A stretch of DNA of 64,000 nt from GWE2-51-13 sp942492825 (GCA_942492825.1 OW818635.1:1798001-1862000); one strand, 5' to 3'; shown: positions 38,544 through 47,011, counted from the first letter of the stretch. The notes: a model not told the origin generated them from the letters alone. Translations and numbers: made by a program.

Positions 38544-39310
38544 AAACAAACTATCACATCCACACCTACCGCTGTAAACACGCGGAAGGATCCGACGAAG
38601 ACTACATCGAAGCCGCGATCAACGCTGGATTTTCGGAAATCGCATTTACGGATCATTCCCCTTGGCCGCTTTATCCGCACGAATCCGGAATGATTCGGAT
38701 GAATTTGAATCAACTGCCGGAATATGTATCGAGTTTACGTCAACTTCAAGAAAAATACAAAGATCGCATCCGTATCAAGATCGGATTGGAATGTGAATAT
38801 TTCGAAGATCGCATGGATTGGCTGAAACAAACGATCGCGGACTATTCGCTTGAAACGATCATTTTAGGGAATCATTTCCATCATTTCGATACCTTTGATC
38901 GATATTACGGATCCTATCGCGATAAGAAAAATTTGGTTACGGATTATCTTGAAGATAGTTTAGCGGCCATCGAAACCGGGATCTACCAAATGTTTGCCCA
39001 TCCCGATATCTTCGTTCGCAGTATGGATCAATGGACCCCGCAAGCCGAAGAAGCCAGCCGATCGATCTTACTTGCCTGTAAGCAAGCGAATCTGCCGATC
39101 GAGTACAACTTGGGCGGTGCACGCAATCGATTCACCGAATTCAGTTATCCCTATCCTCGGTTTTGGGAACTGGCGGCCGAAATCGGAAACGATGTACGTA
39201 TCGGAATCGATGCCCACAGTCCGATGGATTTTTACGATATGGCTTCGATTCGCAAAGCGGAATCTTTCCTTGCGACCTTAGGAATCAAGGTAAACGACGA
39301 TCCGCTCTAA
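38540..39310 (+). CDS. PHP-domain phosphatase, histidinol-phosphatase HisJ-like
   Basis: The 256-residue protein has the metal ligands of the PHP superfamily in order: HIHTYRCKH near the start, FTDHSP, GLECEY, GNHFHHF, MFAHPDI and IDAHSP. The fold and length match HisJ/HisK-type histidinol-phosphate phosphatases, but no other histidine genes are here and many PHP proteins act on other phosphoesters. It overlaps truA by 4 nt, so it is expressed with the ECF module. The stop is TAA 1 nt before the shared hairpin region. Confidence 0.85.
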   Translation: MKTNYHIHTYRCKHAEGSDEDYIEAAINAGFSEIAFTDHSPWPLYPHESGMIRMNLNQLPEYVSSLRQLQEKYKDRIRIKIGLECEYFEDRMDWLKQTIADYSLETIILGNHFHHFDTFDRYYGSYRDKKNLVTDYLEDSLAAIETGIYQMFAHPDIFVRSMDQWTPQAEEASRSILLACKQANLPIEYNLGGARNRFTEFSYPYPRFWELAAEIGNDVRIGIDAHSPMDFYDMASIRKAESFLATLGIKVNDDPL

Positions 39311-39332
39311 AGAAAAACGCTCTTACGAGCGT
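39311..39332 (-). terminator. Terminator of the minus-strand gene
   Basis: ACGCTC/GAGCGT with a TTAC loop. On the minus strand it is followed by five U; on the plus strand it has no U tract. It overlaps the minus-strand stop codon. Confidence 0.75.
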
Positions 39333-39673
39333 CCACTTTGAGGAAAGTTAGTCAGAATATCCTTCGCATAGATGCCTGTCACCGATCCGAAGGGATGATT
39401 TACGTATTTAAATGGAAAGACCGGCAGATCGACCCTTAAGTCGACAACGTCCGGATAAAAGTCCTGAAGTCGCAGTTCATCGCAAATCGCGGCGAACCAA
39501 AGCGGATGATCCGAAGGACGTCGTATCAATAAAATCGACTCATTATCCGGTATCGTTTCACTTACTTGCGGATCGGCGATCCAGACCAACGTGCGAAACG
39601 GACCGGTCCCATCCGGGATCGTCAATTCGGCCATCATCAACTCTTCTTCGATCGGAATGAATACGATTTCCAT
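39323..39673 (-). CDS. Hypothetical protein, unknown function
   Basis: A 116-residue protein if started at the ATG at 39673, which has GGTGAT at plausible spacing; an ATG at 39709 would add 12 residues without a ribosome site. It begins MEIVFIPIEEELMMAELTIP and is acidic, without signal peptide or membrane segment. The pattern of short strands (FRTLVWIADP, SILLIRRPSDHP, VVDLRVDLP) suggests a small alpha-beta fold. I do not recognise the family. It is convergent with the PHP gene and divergent from rplM, and has its own terminator, which supports it as a real gene. Confidence 0.6.
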   Translation of the reverse strand: MEIVFIPIEEELMMAELTIPDGTGPFRTLVWIADPQVSETIPDNESILLIRRPSDHPLWFAAICDELRLQDFYPDVVDLRVDLPVFPFKYVNHPFGSVTGIYAKDILTNFPQSGRS

Positions 39674-39730
39674 GTTATCACCGCATTTAGTATAGCACAT
39701 CCGATTCAAGTCGGTCCAATGCGAAAATCC

Positions 39731-39759
39731 TTGACATTCAGGGTGAATATATTTATTAT
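39731..39759 (+). promoter_or_regulatory. Promoter of rplM-rpsI
   Basis: Perfect TTGACA at 39731-39736, a 17-bp spacer and TATTAT at 39754-39759. Confidence 0.82.
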
Positions 39760-39765
39760 TGTATA

Positions 39766-39814
39766 TGGCACTTTATGCCAAATGTAGCCCCGGAAACTAC
39801 TTTTGGTTAGGAGG
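39766..39814 (+). promoter_or_regulatory. rplM leader (candidate L13 autoregulatory RNA)
   Basis: The short leader folds into two hairpins, TGGCA/TGCCA (39766-39780) and GTAG/CTAC (39784-39800), just before AGGAGG at 39809-39814. An L13 leader is known in Bacillus at this place. The match here is positional only. Confidence 0.4.
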
Positions 39815-39825
39815 AAATAACCAGT

Positions 39826-40263
39826 ATGCGCCAAACAACGATGGCAAAACAAGAAGAAGTCGTACGTCAGTGGTTTGTTGTTGATGCGTCCGGATTAACC
39901 CTTGGACGTTTAGCGAGTGAAGTCGCAACGGTCTTGCGTGGCAAGCACCGTCCGACCTATACGCCGAATGTCGACACGGGAGATTTCGTGATCATCGTCA
40001 ATGCAGACAAGATCGTCGTCACAGGTAACAAGGACGAAACCAAGAAATATTACAACCATTCCCAGCATAAAGACGGACTACGTGTCCGTAGCACGAAAAT
40101 CATGCGTCAGCATTACACGATCGAATGGGTCGAACGCGCGATTCACGGCATGTTGCCGCACACCCGTTTGGGCGATCGTCAACGTATGCACCTCTTTGTC
40201 TACAAAGGCCCGGATCATCCGCATGCCGCTCAACAACCTGTTGAGTTGAAGATTAAGGGATAG
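39826..40263 (+). CDS. rplM: 50S ribosomal protein L13
   Basis: L13 (145 residues) is an early assembly protein. It begins MRQTTMAK, the Firmicutes form, and has WFVVDASGLTLGRLASEVAT, GDFVIIVNADKI and GMLPHTRLGDRQRMHLFVYKG. The first ATG (39826) is preferred over the internal ATG (39841) because AGGAGG lies 11 nt upstream. rpsI follows after 12 nt. Confidence 0.97.
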   Translation: MRQTTMAKQEEVVRQWFVVDASGLTLGRLASEVATVLRGKHRPTYTPNVDTGDFVIIVNADKIVVTGNKDETKKYYNHSQHKDGLRVRSTKIMRQHYTIEWVERAIHGMLPHTRLGDRQRMHLFVYKGPDHPHAAQQPVELKIKG

Positions 40264-40275
40264 GAGGAGAAAGAC

Positions 40276-40683
40276 ATGGCAACGAAAAAGAAAGTAGCAG
40301 TTGTTTATCTCGGAACCGGACGTCGTAAAACCTCCGTCGCCCGCGTTTATCTTACCCCCGGAACCGGTGTCATCACCGTTAACGGAAAAACCTTGGACGA
40401 ATACCTGCCGTTGGAAACATTGCGCATGGTCGTTCGCTCCCCGCTCGAATTGACCGGAACCCTCGCCACCATGGACGTTAACGTCAATGTTATGGGTGGT
40501 GGTTATACCGGACAATCCGGCGCGATCCGTCACGGCATCACGCGTGCGCTTCTGGAAGCTTCCGCGGACTATCGTCCGAAGTTGAAGGCTGCCGGATTCG
40601 TTACCCGCGATTCCCGCATGAAGGAACGTAAGAAATATGGATTGAAGGGTGCACGTCGCGCTCCGCAGTTCTCGAAACGTTAA
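40276..40683 (+). CDS. rpsI: 30S ribosomal protein S9
   Basis: S9 (135 residues) reaches the P-site tRNA with its C-terminal tail. It contains GTGRRKTSVARVYLTPGTG, GYTGQSGAIRHGITRAL and the invariant end KKYGLKGARRAPQFSKR. TAGGAGGAGAAA precedes the ATG and overlaps the rplM stop. Confidence 0.97.
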   Translation: MATKKKVAVVYLGTGRRKTSVARVYLTPGTGVITVNGKTLDEYLPLETLRMVVRSPLELTGTLATMDVNVNVMGGGYTGQSGAIRHGITRALLEASADYRPKLKAAGFVTRDSRMKERKKYGLKGARRAPQFSKR

Positions 40684-40709
40684 TCTGTTTCACATCATCC
40701 AACGCAAAG

Positions 40710-40734
40710 ACTCCCGTTACAGGGGGTTTTTGTT
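40710..40734 (+). terminator. Terminator after rpsI
   Basis: ACTCCC pairs with GGGGGT around GTTACA, followed by TTTTTG. Confidence 0.75.
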
Positions 40735-40858
40735 TGGTTGGGGGTAGAGTGTTGTTAGCGTCGATCGATATTTTCTATCTAACGAGACTTGCTTTTTGAT
40801 TCGGTACTTTCTGTGTCTTTTAATATAGATCGCATCGTTTATAATTTTCACTTTTTGG

Positions 40859-40887
40859 TTGACACCCCCATTCAATCATGGTATATT
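40859..40887 (+). promoter_or_regulatory. Promoter of the tRNA-Ile/tRNA-Ala genes
   Basis: TTGACA at 40859-40864, 17 bp, TATATT at 40882-40887. It lies 21 bp before tRNA-Ile. The preceding 120 bp are A+T-rich and hold no gene. Confidence 0.8.
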
Positions 40888-40908
40888 TTATAGGCATTCG
40901 GTGAGGAT

Positions 40909-40985
40909 GGGCCTGTAGCTCAGGTGGTTAGAGCGCGCCCCTGATAAGGGCGAGGTCGTTGGTTCGAGTCCATTCAGGCCCACCA
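40909..40985 (+). tRNA. tRNA-Ile (GAT)
   Basis: 77 nt with encoded CCA. Acceptor stem GGGCCTG/CAGGCCC; anticodon GAT at 40943-40945 in the loop CTGATAA; TTCGAGT T loop. Confidence 0.96.
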
Positions 40986-41002
40986 TCGAATTAAATATAC
41001 AT

Positions 41003-41078
41003 GGGGTTTTAGCTCAGCTGGGAGAGCACCTGCTTTGCAAGCAGGGGGTCATCGGTTCGATCCCGATAAGCTCCACCA
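41003..41078 (+). tRNA. tRNA-Ala (TGC)
   Basis: 76 nt with encoded CCA. Acceptor stem GGGGTTT/AAGCTCC contains the G3-U70 pair that identifies alanine tRNAs. Anticodon TGC at 41036-41038. Confidence 0.96.
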
Positions 41079-41092
41079 ACTTAAAATCCAAT

Positions 41093-41114
41093 GTCCCGTC
41101 AGGGATTTTTTTTT
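41093..41114 (+). terminator. Terminator after tRNA-Ala
   Basis: Short stem GTCCC/GGGAT with a GTCA loop and a run of eight T. Confidence 0.75.
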
Positions 41115-41167
41115 ACTCTTGCATACATTTACTAACAAGGATACAATTCAACAAAGGGGAACTATTC

Positions 41168-42568
41168 ATGACAACTCGATTTGCCCGGTTTACCGGCGAC
41201 AAAGAATTTTATAAAAAAGTGTTGATCGTCGCAGTACCGTTGATGCTTCAACAACTCGTCACCTCGTCGGTCAACCTGTTGGACAACCTGATGGTCGGTC
41301 AACTTGGTGATGCTTCTCTGAGTGGAGTGGCGGTTACCAACCGTTTCTTCATGATCGGTGTTTTCGGTACGTTCGGCGTGTTGGCGGCAGCGGCGATCTA
41401 TATCGCCCAGTTCTATGGCGCCAAAGATGAGGAACACATGAAAATGTCGTTCCGTTATTCGATTTTGAGTGCGTATATCATTATGATGCCCTTTGTTTTA
41501 ATGGGGATCTTAATGCCGGAAGCCATTCTTGGGTTCTTCACGAAGACTCCGGCGATCATCTCTGAAGGATCGACCTATATGCGCATCGCTGCGTTGACGT
41601 TTATCCCTACCGCGATGACCTTGTCTTTAGGCAGTGCCATGCGTTCGATCGGTCAGACTAAGATTCCTCTCTATGCAGGCGTTGTGTCGGTTTTAACCAA
41701 CGCGTTCTTCAACTACGTGCTGATCTTCGGTCATTTCGGATTCCCTCGTTGGGGCGTCGCCGGAGCGGCTTGGGCGACGTTGATTGCGCGTGTCGTTGAA
41801 ATGACGATTTTACTTGTGGTCATGAAGAAGAAACATTTCCCATTCTCGACCAAAGTGAAAGATATATTTCATATCTCGAAATATCTTGTTAAGAAAGTTA
41901 CGTTGAAAGCGTTGCCTTTGGCAACCAACGAAGTTTTATGGTCGGGTGGTATGGCGGCGTTGTTTAAGTTCTATAGTACGCGTGGCGACGCGGTGTTGGT
42001 CGGATTCCAGATTTCCGGGGCGACCGCGGATCTGTTCTTCGTCTTGATGGGTGGTATGGCCGCCGCGACGACGATCATGATCTCACATCCTCTCGGTGCG
42101 AACCGATTGGATGAAGCGCGTGAAAACGGTTATAAAATGTTGGGATTCAGCGTGATGTTGGCGCTGATGCTTGCGGTGTTGATGTTCTTATCCAGTTTCT
42201 TCGTTCCTTATTTATATAATGTAAGTGATGAAAGTCGTTGGATCGCGATGACGCAATTGCGTATCATGTCGGTCATGTTCTGGATTTATATGGGGGCTGC
42301 GGAATGTTACTTCATCCTTCGTGCCGGCGGCGATACGAAGTCGACGCTTTACATGGATTCGATGTACATGTGGGCGGTCAATATCCCGATCGTCGCGGCG
42401 GTTACCTATTTGACGAAGTGGCCGGTATTCGGACTCTATCTTGTCGGACAGGCAACGGACTTCTTTAAATTAATGCTTGCGTTCAGTTTGGTGCGGAAAG
42501 AAAAGTGGGTCAAAAACTTGACCTTGGATCATCCGGACGTGGTGGAGATCGAAGCGGAATTCTTGTAA
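41168..42568 (+). CDS. MATE-family multidrug/cation antiporter
   Basis: The 466-residue integral membrane protein has about 12 hydrophobic spans and the two-lobed layout of MATE transporters: an N-lobe beginning IVAVPLMLQQLVTSSVNLLDNLMVGQLG with the conserved Asn-Asp-x-x-Met-Val-Gly block, and a C-lobe beginning LPLATNEVLWSGGMAALF. The family exports drugs or metabolites in exchange for Na+ or H+; the substrate is unknown. AAGGGGAA precedes the ATG. It is a single-gene unit between tRNA operons. Confidence 0.92.
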   Translation: MTTRFARFTGDKEFYKKVLIVAVPLMLQQLVTSSVNLLDNLMVGQLGDASLSGVAVTNRFFMIGVFGTFGVLAAAAIYIAQFYGAKDEEHMKMSFRYSILSAYIIMMPFVLMGILMPEAILGFFTKTPAIISEGSTYMRIAALTFIPTAMTLSLGSAMRSIGQTKIPLYAGVVSVLTNAFFNYVLIFGHFGFPRWGVAGAAWATLIARVVEMTILLVVMKKKHFPFSTKVKDIFHISKYLVKKVTLKALPLATNEVLWSGGMAALFKFYSTRGDAVLVGFQISGATADLFFVLMGGMAAATTIMISHPLGANRLDEARENGYKMLGFSVMLALMLAVLMFLSSFFVPYLYNVSDESRWIAMTQLRIMSVMFWIYMGAAECYFILRAGGDTKSTLYMDSMYMWAVNIPIVAAVTYLTKWPVFGLYLVGQATDFFKLMLAFSLVRKEKWVKNLTLDHPDVVEIEAEFL

Positions 42569-42587
42569 AAAAATGTCGATTGAATAC

Positions 42588-42616
42588 TTGCCAAACAAGG
42601 CTTTGTATGTTATATT
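42588..42616 (+). promoter_or_regulatory. Promoter of tRNA-Asn/tRNA-Glu
   Basis: TTGCCA at 42588-42593, 17 bp, TATATT at 42611-42616. Confidence 0.75.
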
Positions 42617-42628
42617 TTATGAGCACTT

Positions 42629-42704
42629 GCCTGAATAGCTCAGTCGGTAGAGCAACCGGCTGTTAACCGGTTGGTCACAGGTTCGAGTCCTGTTTCAGGC
42701 GCCA
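42629..42704 (+). tRNA. tRNA-Asn (GTT)
   Basis: 76 nt with encoded CCA and discriminator G. Acceptor stem GCCTGAA/TTCAGGC; anticodon GTT at 42662-42664 in the loop CTGTTAA. Confidence 0.96.
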
Positions 42705-42705
42705 C

Positions 42706-42782
42706 GGCCCGTTGGAGAAACGGTTTAACTCACTTGCCTTTCACGCAAGCATCCACGGGTTCGAATCCCGTACGGGTCACCA
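42706..42782 (+). tRNA. tRNA-Glu (TTC)
   Basis: 77 nt with encoded CCA, one base after tRNA-Asn. Acceptor stem GGCCCGT/ACGGGTC; anticodon TTC at 42740-42742. Confidence 0.95.
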
Positions 42783-42790
42783 ATGTGCAA

Positions 42791-42815
42791 AAAGAGACGC
42801 TTCGAGCGTCTTTTT
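42791..42815 (+). terminator. Terminator after tRNA-Glu
   Basis: GACGC/GCGTC with a TTCGA loop, flanked by AAAGA and TTTTT that extend the stem. Confidence 0.88.
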
Positions 42816-42863
42816 CTTTGTTTGGGATCAATAAAGTCTTCGAACGAAATCCGTTTTGATTAC

Positions 42864-42892
42864 TTGCATTTCCATTGTGTCTACGATATAAT
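42864..42892 (+). promoter_or_regulatory. Promoter of tRNA-Lys
   Basis: TTGCAT at 42864-42869, 17 bp, perfect TATAAT at 42887-42892. Confidence 0.8.
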
Positions 42893-42908
42893 CATAAAGC
42901 ATCAAGTC

Positions 42909-42984
42909 GACCTGTTAGCTCAGTTGGTAGAGCAACTGACTCTTAATCAGTGGGTCTAGGGTTCGAATCCCTAACGGGTCACCA
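42909..42984 (+). tRNA. tRNA-Lys (CTT)
   Basis: 76 nt with encoded CCA. Acceptor stem GACCTGT/ACGGGTC; the loop CTCTTAA gives anticodon CTT at 42942-42944. This is the less common lysine isoacceptor, so a UUU-reading tRNA must lie elsewhere. Confidence 0.94.
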
Positions 42985-42994
42985 TTGAAATCTT

Positions 42995-43019
42995 AACCGC
43001 CATCAACGGCGGTTTTTTT
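42995..43019 (+). terminator. Terminator after tRNA-Lys
   Basis: AACCGCC/GGCGGTT with an ATCAAC loop and a T run. Confidence 0.92.
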
Positions 43020-43047
43020 GTGGTGAAATACTTTGAAATATCGAGAG

Positions 43048-43065
43048 GTTGTAAATGCTTACAAC
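43048..43065. promoter_or_regulatory. Palindrome upstream of livK (candidate operator)
   Basis: Perfect inverted repeat GTTGTAA-ATGC-TTACAAC, 47 bp upstream of the livK -35 box. It has no U tract, so it is more likely a protein-binding site than a terminator. Confidence 0.45.
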
Positions 43066-43112
43066 AATGTAAACAGAGTTTGAAAGTTTTCAGTAATAAT
43101 GAAAGAATATGA

Positions 43113-43141
43113 TTGCATTTCACCATATTTTCATATATAAT
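43113..43141 (+). promoter_or_regulatory. Promoter of the liv operon
   Basis: TTGCAT at 43113-43118, 17 bp, perfect TATAAT at 43136-43141. Confidence 0.8.
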
Positions 43142-43171
43142 CGAGCCATATTACCGAGAGGAGGGTATGTT

Positions 43172-44323
43172 ATGAAGAAAGTCCTAGCTGCCGTTATCGT
43201 TTCGTTTCTGGTTCTTTCCGGTTTAGTCGGATGTACGACGAAGGATGATACCAAAATCAAGATCGGTGTGAATCTTGAGTTGTCAGGGGATTATTTGATT
43301 TATGGTACGCCGATTAAATGGGGTGTCCAACTTGCTGCCGACGAAATCAACAAAGCCGGCGGTATTGATGGGAAGGAAATCGAACTGGTTGTCTATGACA
43401 GCAAGTCCGATCCGACCGAAGCTTATAATAATGCGTTGAAACTCGCTACCGAAGATGAAGTCGCTGTGATCATCGGGGGTGCTACCTCCGGATTGACGAT
43501 CGCCCAACAACCGGTTGCCTCACAGTACAGCATTCCAATCGTTACGCCTTCGGGATCCAATGCGGGTGTTACCGTAGCGGAAGACGGAACGGTCTTTGAT
43601 TGGATGTTCCGTACCTGCTTCATCGACCCGTTCCAAGGTGTCGTTCTCGCGAACTTCGCATCCGATGACTTAGGCTTGACCAAAGCCGCCGTCTTAGGTG
43701 CGACGGGTTCCGATTACGCGGTCGCCTTGAATGAAATCTTCACCAATCAGTTCAAATCCAATGGCGGAACGGTCGTCGCGGCGGAAAGCTATTCTGACGA
43801 TCAGACCGATTTCTCCGCGGTCCTCACCACATTGATGGCGACGGATGCTGAGATCTTGTATGTTCCCGCTTATGCGGATACCGCCGGTTTGATCATCAAA
43901 CAGGCACGTGAACTGGGTTGGGATGTTCCGATCATCGGTCCGGACGGATTCGACTCCGCCAGCTTATTGACGACCGCCGGGGCTTCCAATCTAAACAAAG
44001 TCTTCTTCTCCACCCACTATACGGCGTTGGATGAAAATCCGAAAGTTGCCGAATTCATCACCAACTATAAGGCATTGTCCGGCGAAGAACCGATGGCGCT
44101 GAGCGCCTTAGGTTATGATGCGATGTATTTGATCGCCCAATCGATGGAAGAAGCGGGAAGCACCGATCGTACCGAAATTCGCGATGCGATCTTGGCGACG
44201 ACCGAGTTCACCGGGATTACCGGATCGATCACCTTCGATGCGAAGCATAACCCGGTTAAATCCGCGGTTGTCATCGAATTGGTCAATGGCGTCTACGCAA
44301 AAGCGACACGCGTCAATCCGTAA
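43172..44323 (+). CDS. livK: Branched-chain amino acid ABC transporter, substrate-binding lipoprotein
   Basis: The 383-residue protein begins with a lipoprotein signal ending GLVGC (Cys21) and then a type I periplasmic-binding fold (IKIGVNLELSGDYLIYG, GGATSGLTIAQQPVASQ, VTPSGSNAGV). These are the blocks of the LivJ/LivK family, which bind Leu, Ile and Val or other hydrophobic amino acids. GAGAGGAGGG fixes the start at 43172; an in-frame ATG at 43109 lies at the promoter and is rejected. A hairpin separates it from livH, so more binding protein than permease is likely made. Confidence 0.94.
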   Translation: MKKVLAAVIVSFLVLSGLVGCTTKDDTKIKIGVNLELSGDYLIYGTPIKWGVQLAADEINKAGGIDGKEIELVVYDSKSDPTEAYNNALKLATEDEVAVIIGGATSGLTIAQQPVASQYSIPIVTPSGSNAGVTVAEDGTVFDWMFRTCFIDPFQGVVLANFASDDLGLTKAAVLGATGSDYAVALNEIFTNQFKSNGGTVVAAESYSDDQTDFSAVLTTLMATDAEILYVPAYADTAGLIIKQARELGWDVPIIGPDGFDSASLLTTAGASNLNKVFFSTHYTALDENPKVAEFITNYKALSGEEPMALSALGYDAMYLIAQSMEEAGSTDRTEIRDAILATTEFTGITGSITFDAKHNPVKSAVVIELVNGVYAKATRVNP

Positions 44324-44342
44324 ACGACTTGCACATCTGATC

Positions 44343-44378
44343 AAACAGGTGAAAGGCGACTTTCACCTGTTTGTTTTC
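44343..44378 (+). terminator. Intercistronic hairpin/partial terminator between livK and livH
   Basis: 13-bp stem AAACAGGTGAAAG/CTTTCACCTGTTT with a short GCGA loop, followed by GTTTTC. It lies just before the livH ribosome site and no new promoter follows, so it probably attenuates or stabilises rather than ends the operon. Confidence 0.75.
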
Positions 44379-44391
44379 AAAGGAGGAAAGA

Positions 44392-45273
44392 ATGACACAA
44401 TTTCTGCAGCAGATCATTAACGGTCTTTCGTTGGGCAGCATTTACGCGCTGATCGCCTTGGGTTATACCATGGTCTACGGGATCATCAAGTTGATTAACT
44501 TTGCCCACGGAGATATGTATATGTTGGGGGCGTATATCGGGTTTGTGGCGGTTACGGTGATGAAACTGAATTTCGTTTTCGCTCTTGTGATTACGATGGT
44601 AGCCACTGGGTTGATCGGGATCCTAATCGAACGTATCGCATATCGCCCTTTACGAAAATCCACACGGGTCGTCGCGTTGATCACGGCGATCGGTGTTTCG
44701 TTTTTACTTCAGAATTCAGTCGCTAAAATCATGGGTGTCAGTATCAAAGGATTCCCGCAGGATATCCTTCCGGTTCAGACATGGAATATCGGCGGAGTTG
44801 TGTTGAATTTTAAACAGGTCATCATCTTCGCGACATCGATCTTCTTGATGGTTCTCTTAACGATCATCGTTCAAAAGACAAAACTCGGTCGGGCGATGCG
44901 TGCGGTCGCGGTCGATGCGGATGCGGCACGTCTGATGGGCATCAACGTCGATAACATCATCTCCATGACGTTCGCGATCGGGACATCTCTGGCAGCTGCG
45001 GCCGGTATTTTGGTCGGGGTCTATTATAACTCGATCGATCCGATGATGGGTGTCGCTCCCGGTCTAAAGGCGTTTGTGGCGGCGGTTTTCGGCGGTATCG
45101 GAATCATCCCCGGTGCGATGATCGGAGGCTTCTCGATCGGTATCACCGAAGTTCTGATTTCCGGTTATGGGAGTTCGATGTATAAAGACGCGATCGTATA
45201 CGGAATCTTGATCCTTGTGCTGTTATTGAAACCCAGCGGTCTTTTGGGTAAGAACCGAAAGGAGAAAGTCTAG
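44392..45273 (+). CDS. livH: Branched-chain amino acid ABC transporter permease LivH
   Basis: The 293-residue membrane protein has about eight hydrophobic spans and the LivH start LLQ(Q)IINGLSLGSIYALIALGYTMVYGI (here QFLQQ at the N-terminus). The cytoplasmic EAA-like loop GRAMRAVAVDADAARLMGINV is the contact to the ATPases. ATG at 44392 follows AAGGAGGAAAG. The stop TAG shares its G with the GTG start of livM. Confidence 0.94.
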   Translation: MTQFLQQIINGLSLGSIYALIALGYTMVYGIIKLINFAHGDMYMLGAYIGFVAVTVMKLNFVFALVITMVATGLIGILIERIAYRPLRKSTRVVALITAIGVSFLLQNSVAKIMGVSIKGFPQDILPVQTWNIGGVVLNFKQVIIFATSIFLMVLLTIIVQKTKLGRAMRAVAVDADAARLMGINVDNIISMTFAIGTSLAAAAGILVGVYYNSIDPMMGVAPGLKAFVAAVFGGIGIIPGAMIGGFSIGITEVLISGYGSSMYKDAIVYGILILVLLLKPSGLLGKNRKEKV

Positions 45274-46238
45274 TGGAAAAGAGTATCTTCAACAAATTCG
45301 CGTTGTATTGGCTTTTAACCGCCGGCGCTTTCTATCTTTTGATGCAAGGTTTGATTTCGCTTGGGATTTTACGTGTCTACTACCAATCCATCGTTCTGTT
45401 GATCGGTATCAATATCGTCCTGGCGTTGGGGTTGAATCTTATCATCGGGATCACCGGTCAATTCTCTTTGGGACATGCCGGGTATATGGCGATCGGTGCT
45501 TATAGCGCAGCCATCGTCTTGAAAACGGTTGACGGACTCCCGGGATTGTTGCTGGGGATCCTTGTCGGAGCGATCATCACATCGATCGTCGCGTTGCTTG
45601 TCGGATTACCCGTCTTGCGGTTAAAAGGCGACTATCTGGCCATTGCGACGTTGGGGGTCGGGGAAATCATCCGAATCGTCATCTTGAATATGAAAATCAC
45701 CAATGGTGCAGCGGGCATCAATAATATCGATCGTCTCAGTTCGATTCCTTTGATTTTCGTCTTTGTGGTCCTAGCAATCGCCCTGGTTTCAAACTTTAAG
45801 CGATCCGCGATGGGAAGAGCTTGTATCAGTATCAATCAAGACGAAATCGCCGCGGAAGCGATGGGTATCAACACGACCAAATACAAAGTCATGTCGTTTA
45901 TCATCGGCGCTATCTTGGCATCGGTCGGCGGTGCGCTCTTTGCGACAACCTATAGTGTCGTTAAACCAGATTTCTTCGGCTTAACTAAATCGATTGACAT
46001 CTTGGTCATTGTTGTCTTCGGGGGCATGGGTTCTTTGACCGGAACAGTCATCGCAGCATTCGCCTTAGGGATCCTGAATGTCATTCTTCAACCTTTAGGC
46101 GATACACGCATGATTCTTTACGCGGTCGCTCTGATCGCTATCATGATCTTCCGTCCGAAAGGGTTGATGGGACAGGTCGAACTCTCCTATAAGAATTTCA
46201 AAAAGCGTTTGCCTTTACGCAGGAAGGAGAACGTATGA
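45273..46238 (+). CDS. livM: Branched-chain amino acid ABC transporter permease LivM
   Basis: The second permease (321 residues) has about nine spans, the family block LNLIIGITGQFSLGHAGYMAIGAY (about 50-73), and the coupling loop GRACISINQDEIAAEAMGINT. It starts with GTG at 45273, overlapping the livH stop, with AAAGGAGAAAG upstream. It overlaps livG by 4 nt. Confidence 0.94.
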   Translation: MEKSIFNKFALYWLLTAGAFYLLMQGLISLGILRVYYQSIVLLIGINIVLALGLNLIIGITGQFSLGHAGYMAIGAYSAAIVLKTVDGLPGLLLGILVGAIITSIVALLVGLPVLRLKGDYLAIATLGVGEIIRIVILNMKITNGAAGINNIDRLSSIPLIFVFVVLAIALVSNFKRSAMGRACISINQDEIAAEAMGINTTKYKVMSFIIGAILASVGGALFATTYSVVKPDFFGLTKSIDILVIVVFGGMGSLTGTVIAAFALGILNVILQPLGDTRMILYAVALIAIMIFRPKGLMGQVELSYKNFKKRLPLRRKENV

Positions 46239-47011
46239 GCCTGTTAACGATTGAAAAACTGACGAAGAACTTCGGTGGGATCACGGCGGTCTCCAACGTT
46301 TCGTTCCATGTGGAGAAAGGCGAATTGGTCGGGTTGATCGGTCCCAACGGAGCCGGTAAGACAACGCTCTTCAATATCATGACCGGTGTCTATGATCCGA
46401 CCGAAGGGAAAGTCGTCCTCAACAAGGATGGCAAATCCATCGAATTGAGTAAGTTACCACCCTATAAAATCACCCATCACGGTGTTGCCCGTACGTTTCA
46501 GAATATTCGTTTATTCAAAGACTTATCGGTTTTAGACAACGTTAAGATCGCGATGAACGAGGAAGCGCGCTACGGTTTGTTAGGCGGATTACTACGTTTG
46601 CCCAACTTCTATCGTTCTGAGAACGACATCGATGTGAAAGCACGGGCATTCTTAGCCGAAGTCCATCTGTTGGACCTATGCGACACCAAAGCACGTAATC
46701 TACCTTATGGGAAGCAACGTCAATTGGAGATCGCGCGTGCCATGGCGACCGGGGCGAAACTTTTGTTTCTCGATGAACCCGCAGCCGGCATGAACCCGCA
46801 AGAAACACAGATGTTGACGCGTTTCATCAAGTACATCAAAGAAAAAATGGATCTGACCATCGTCTTGATCGAACATGACATGTCGTTGGTCATGGAAATC
46901 TGCGAGCGGATCTTCGTACTCGACTATGGAAAGCTGATTGCGGAAGGAAGTCCGACCGAAATAAAAAACAATCCGAAAGTCATCGAAGCCTATCTCGGGG
47001 AAGAGGAATAA
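46235..47011 (+). CDS. livG: Branched-chain amino acid ABC transporter ATPase LivG
   Basis: The 258-residue ATPase has Walker A GPNGAGKTT, Q-loop TFQNIRLF, the LivG-type signature LPYGKQRQLEIARA (replacing LSGGQ), Walker B LLFLDEPAAGMNPQE and switch His in EHDM. These variants separate LivG from LivF. AAGGAGAAC lies in the livM end. livF follows after 1 nt. Confidence 0.95.
   Translation: MSLLTIEKLTKNFGGITAVSNVSFHVEKGELVGLIGPNGAGKTTLFNIMTGVYDPTEGKVVLNKDGKSIELSKLPPYKITHHGVARTFQNIRLFKDLSVLDNVKIAMNEEARYGLLGGLLRLPNFYRSENDIDVKARAFLAEVHLLDLCDTKARNLPYGKQRQLEIARAMATGAKLLFLDEPAAGMNPQETQMLTRFIKYIKEKMDLTIVLIEHDMSLVMEICERIFVLDYGKLIAEGSPTEIKNNPKVIEAYLGEEE

Noticed and set aside
39412..39787. Plus-strand frames opposite the small hypothetical gene
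   Set aside because: They run into the rplM promoter and have no ribosome site; the minus-strand frame has a terminator.
40740..43020. tRNA clusters as possible integration (att) sites of a mobile element
   Set aside because: tRNA genes are intact and no integrase, transposase or repeated tRNA 3' end was seen nearby.
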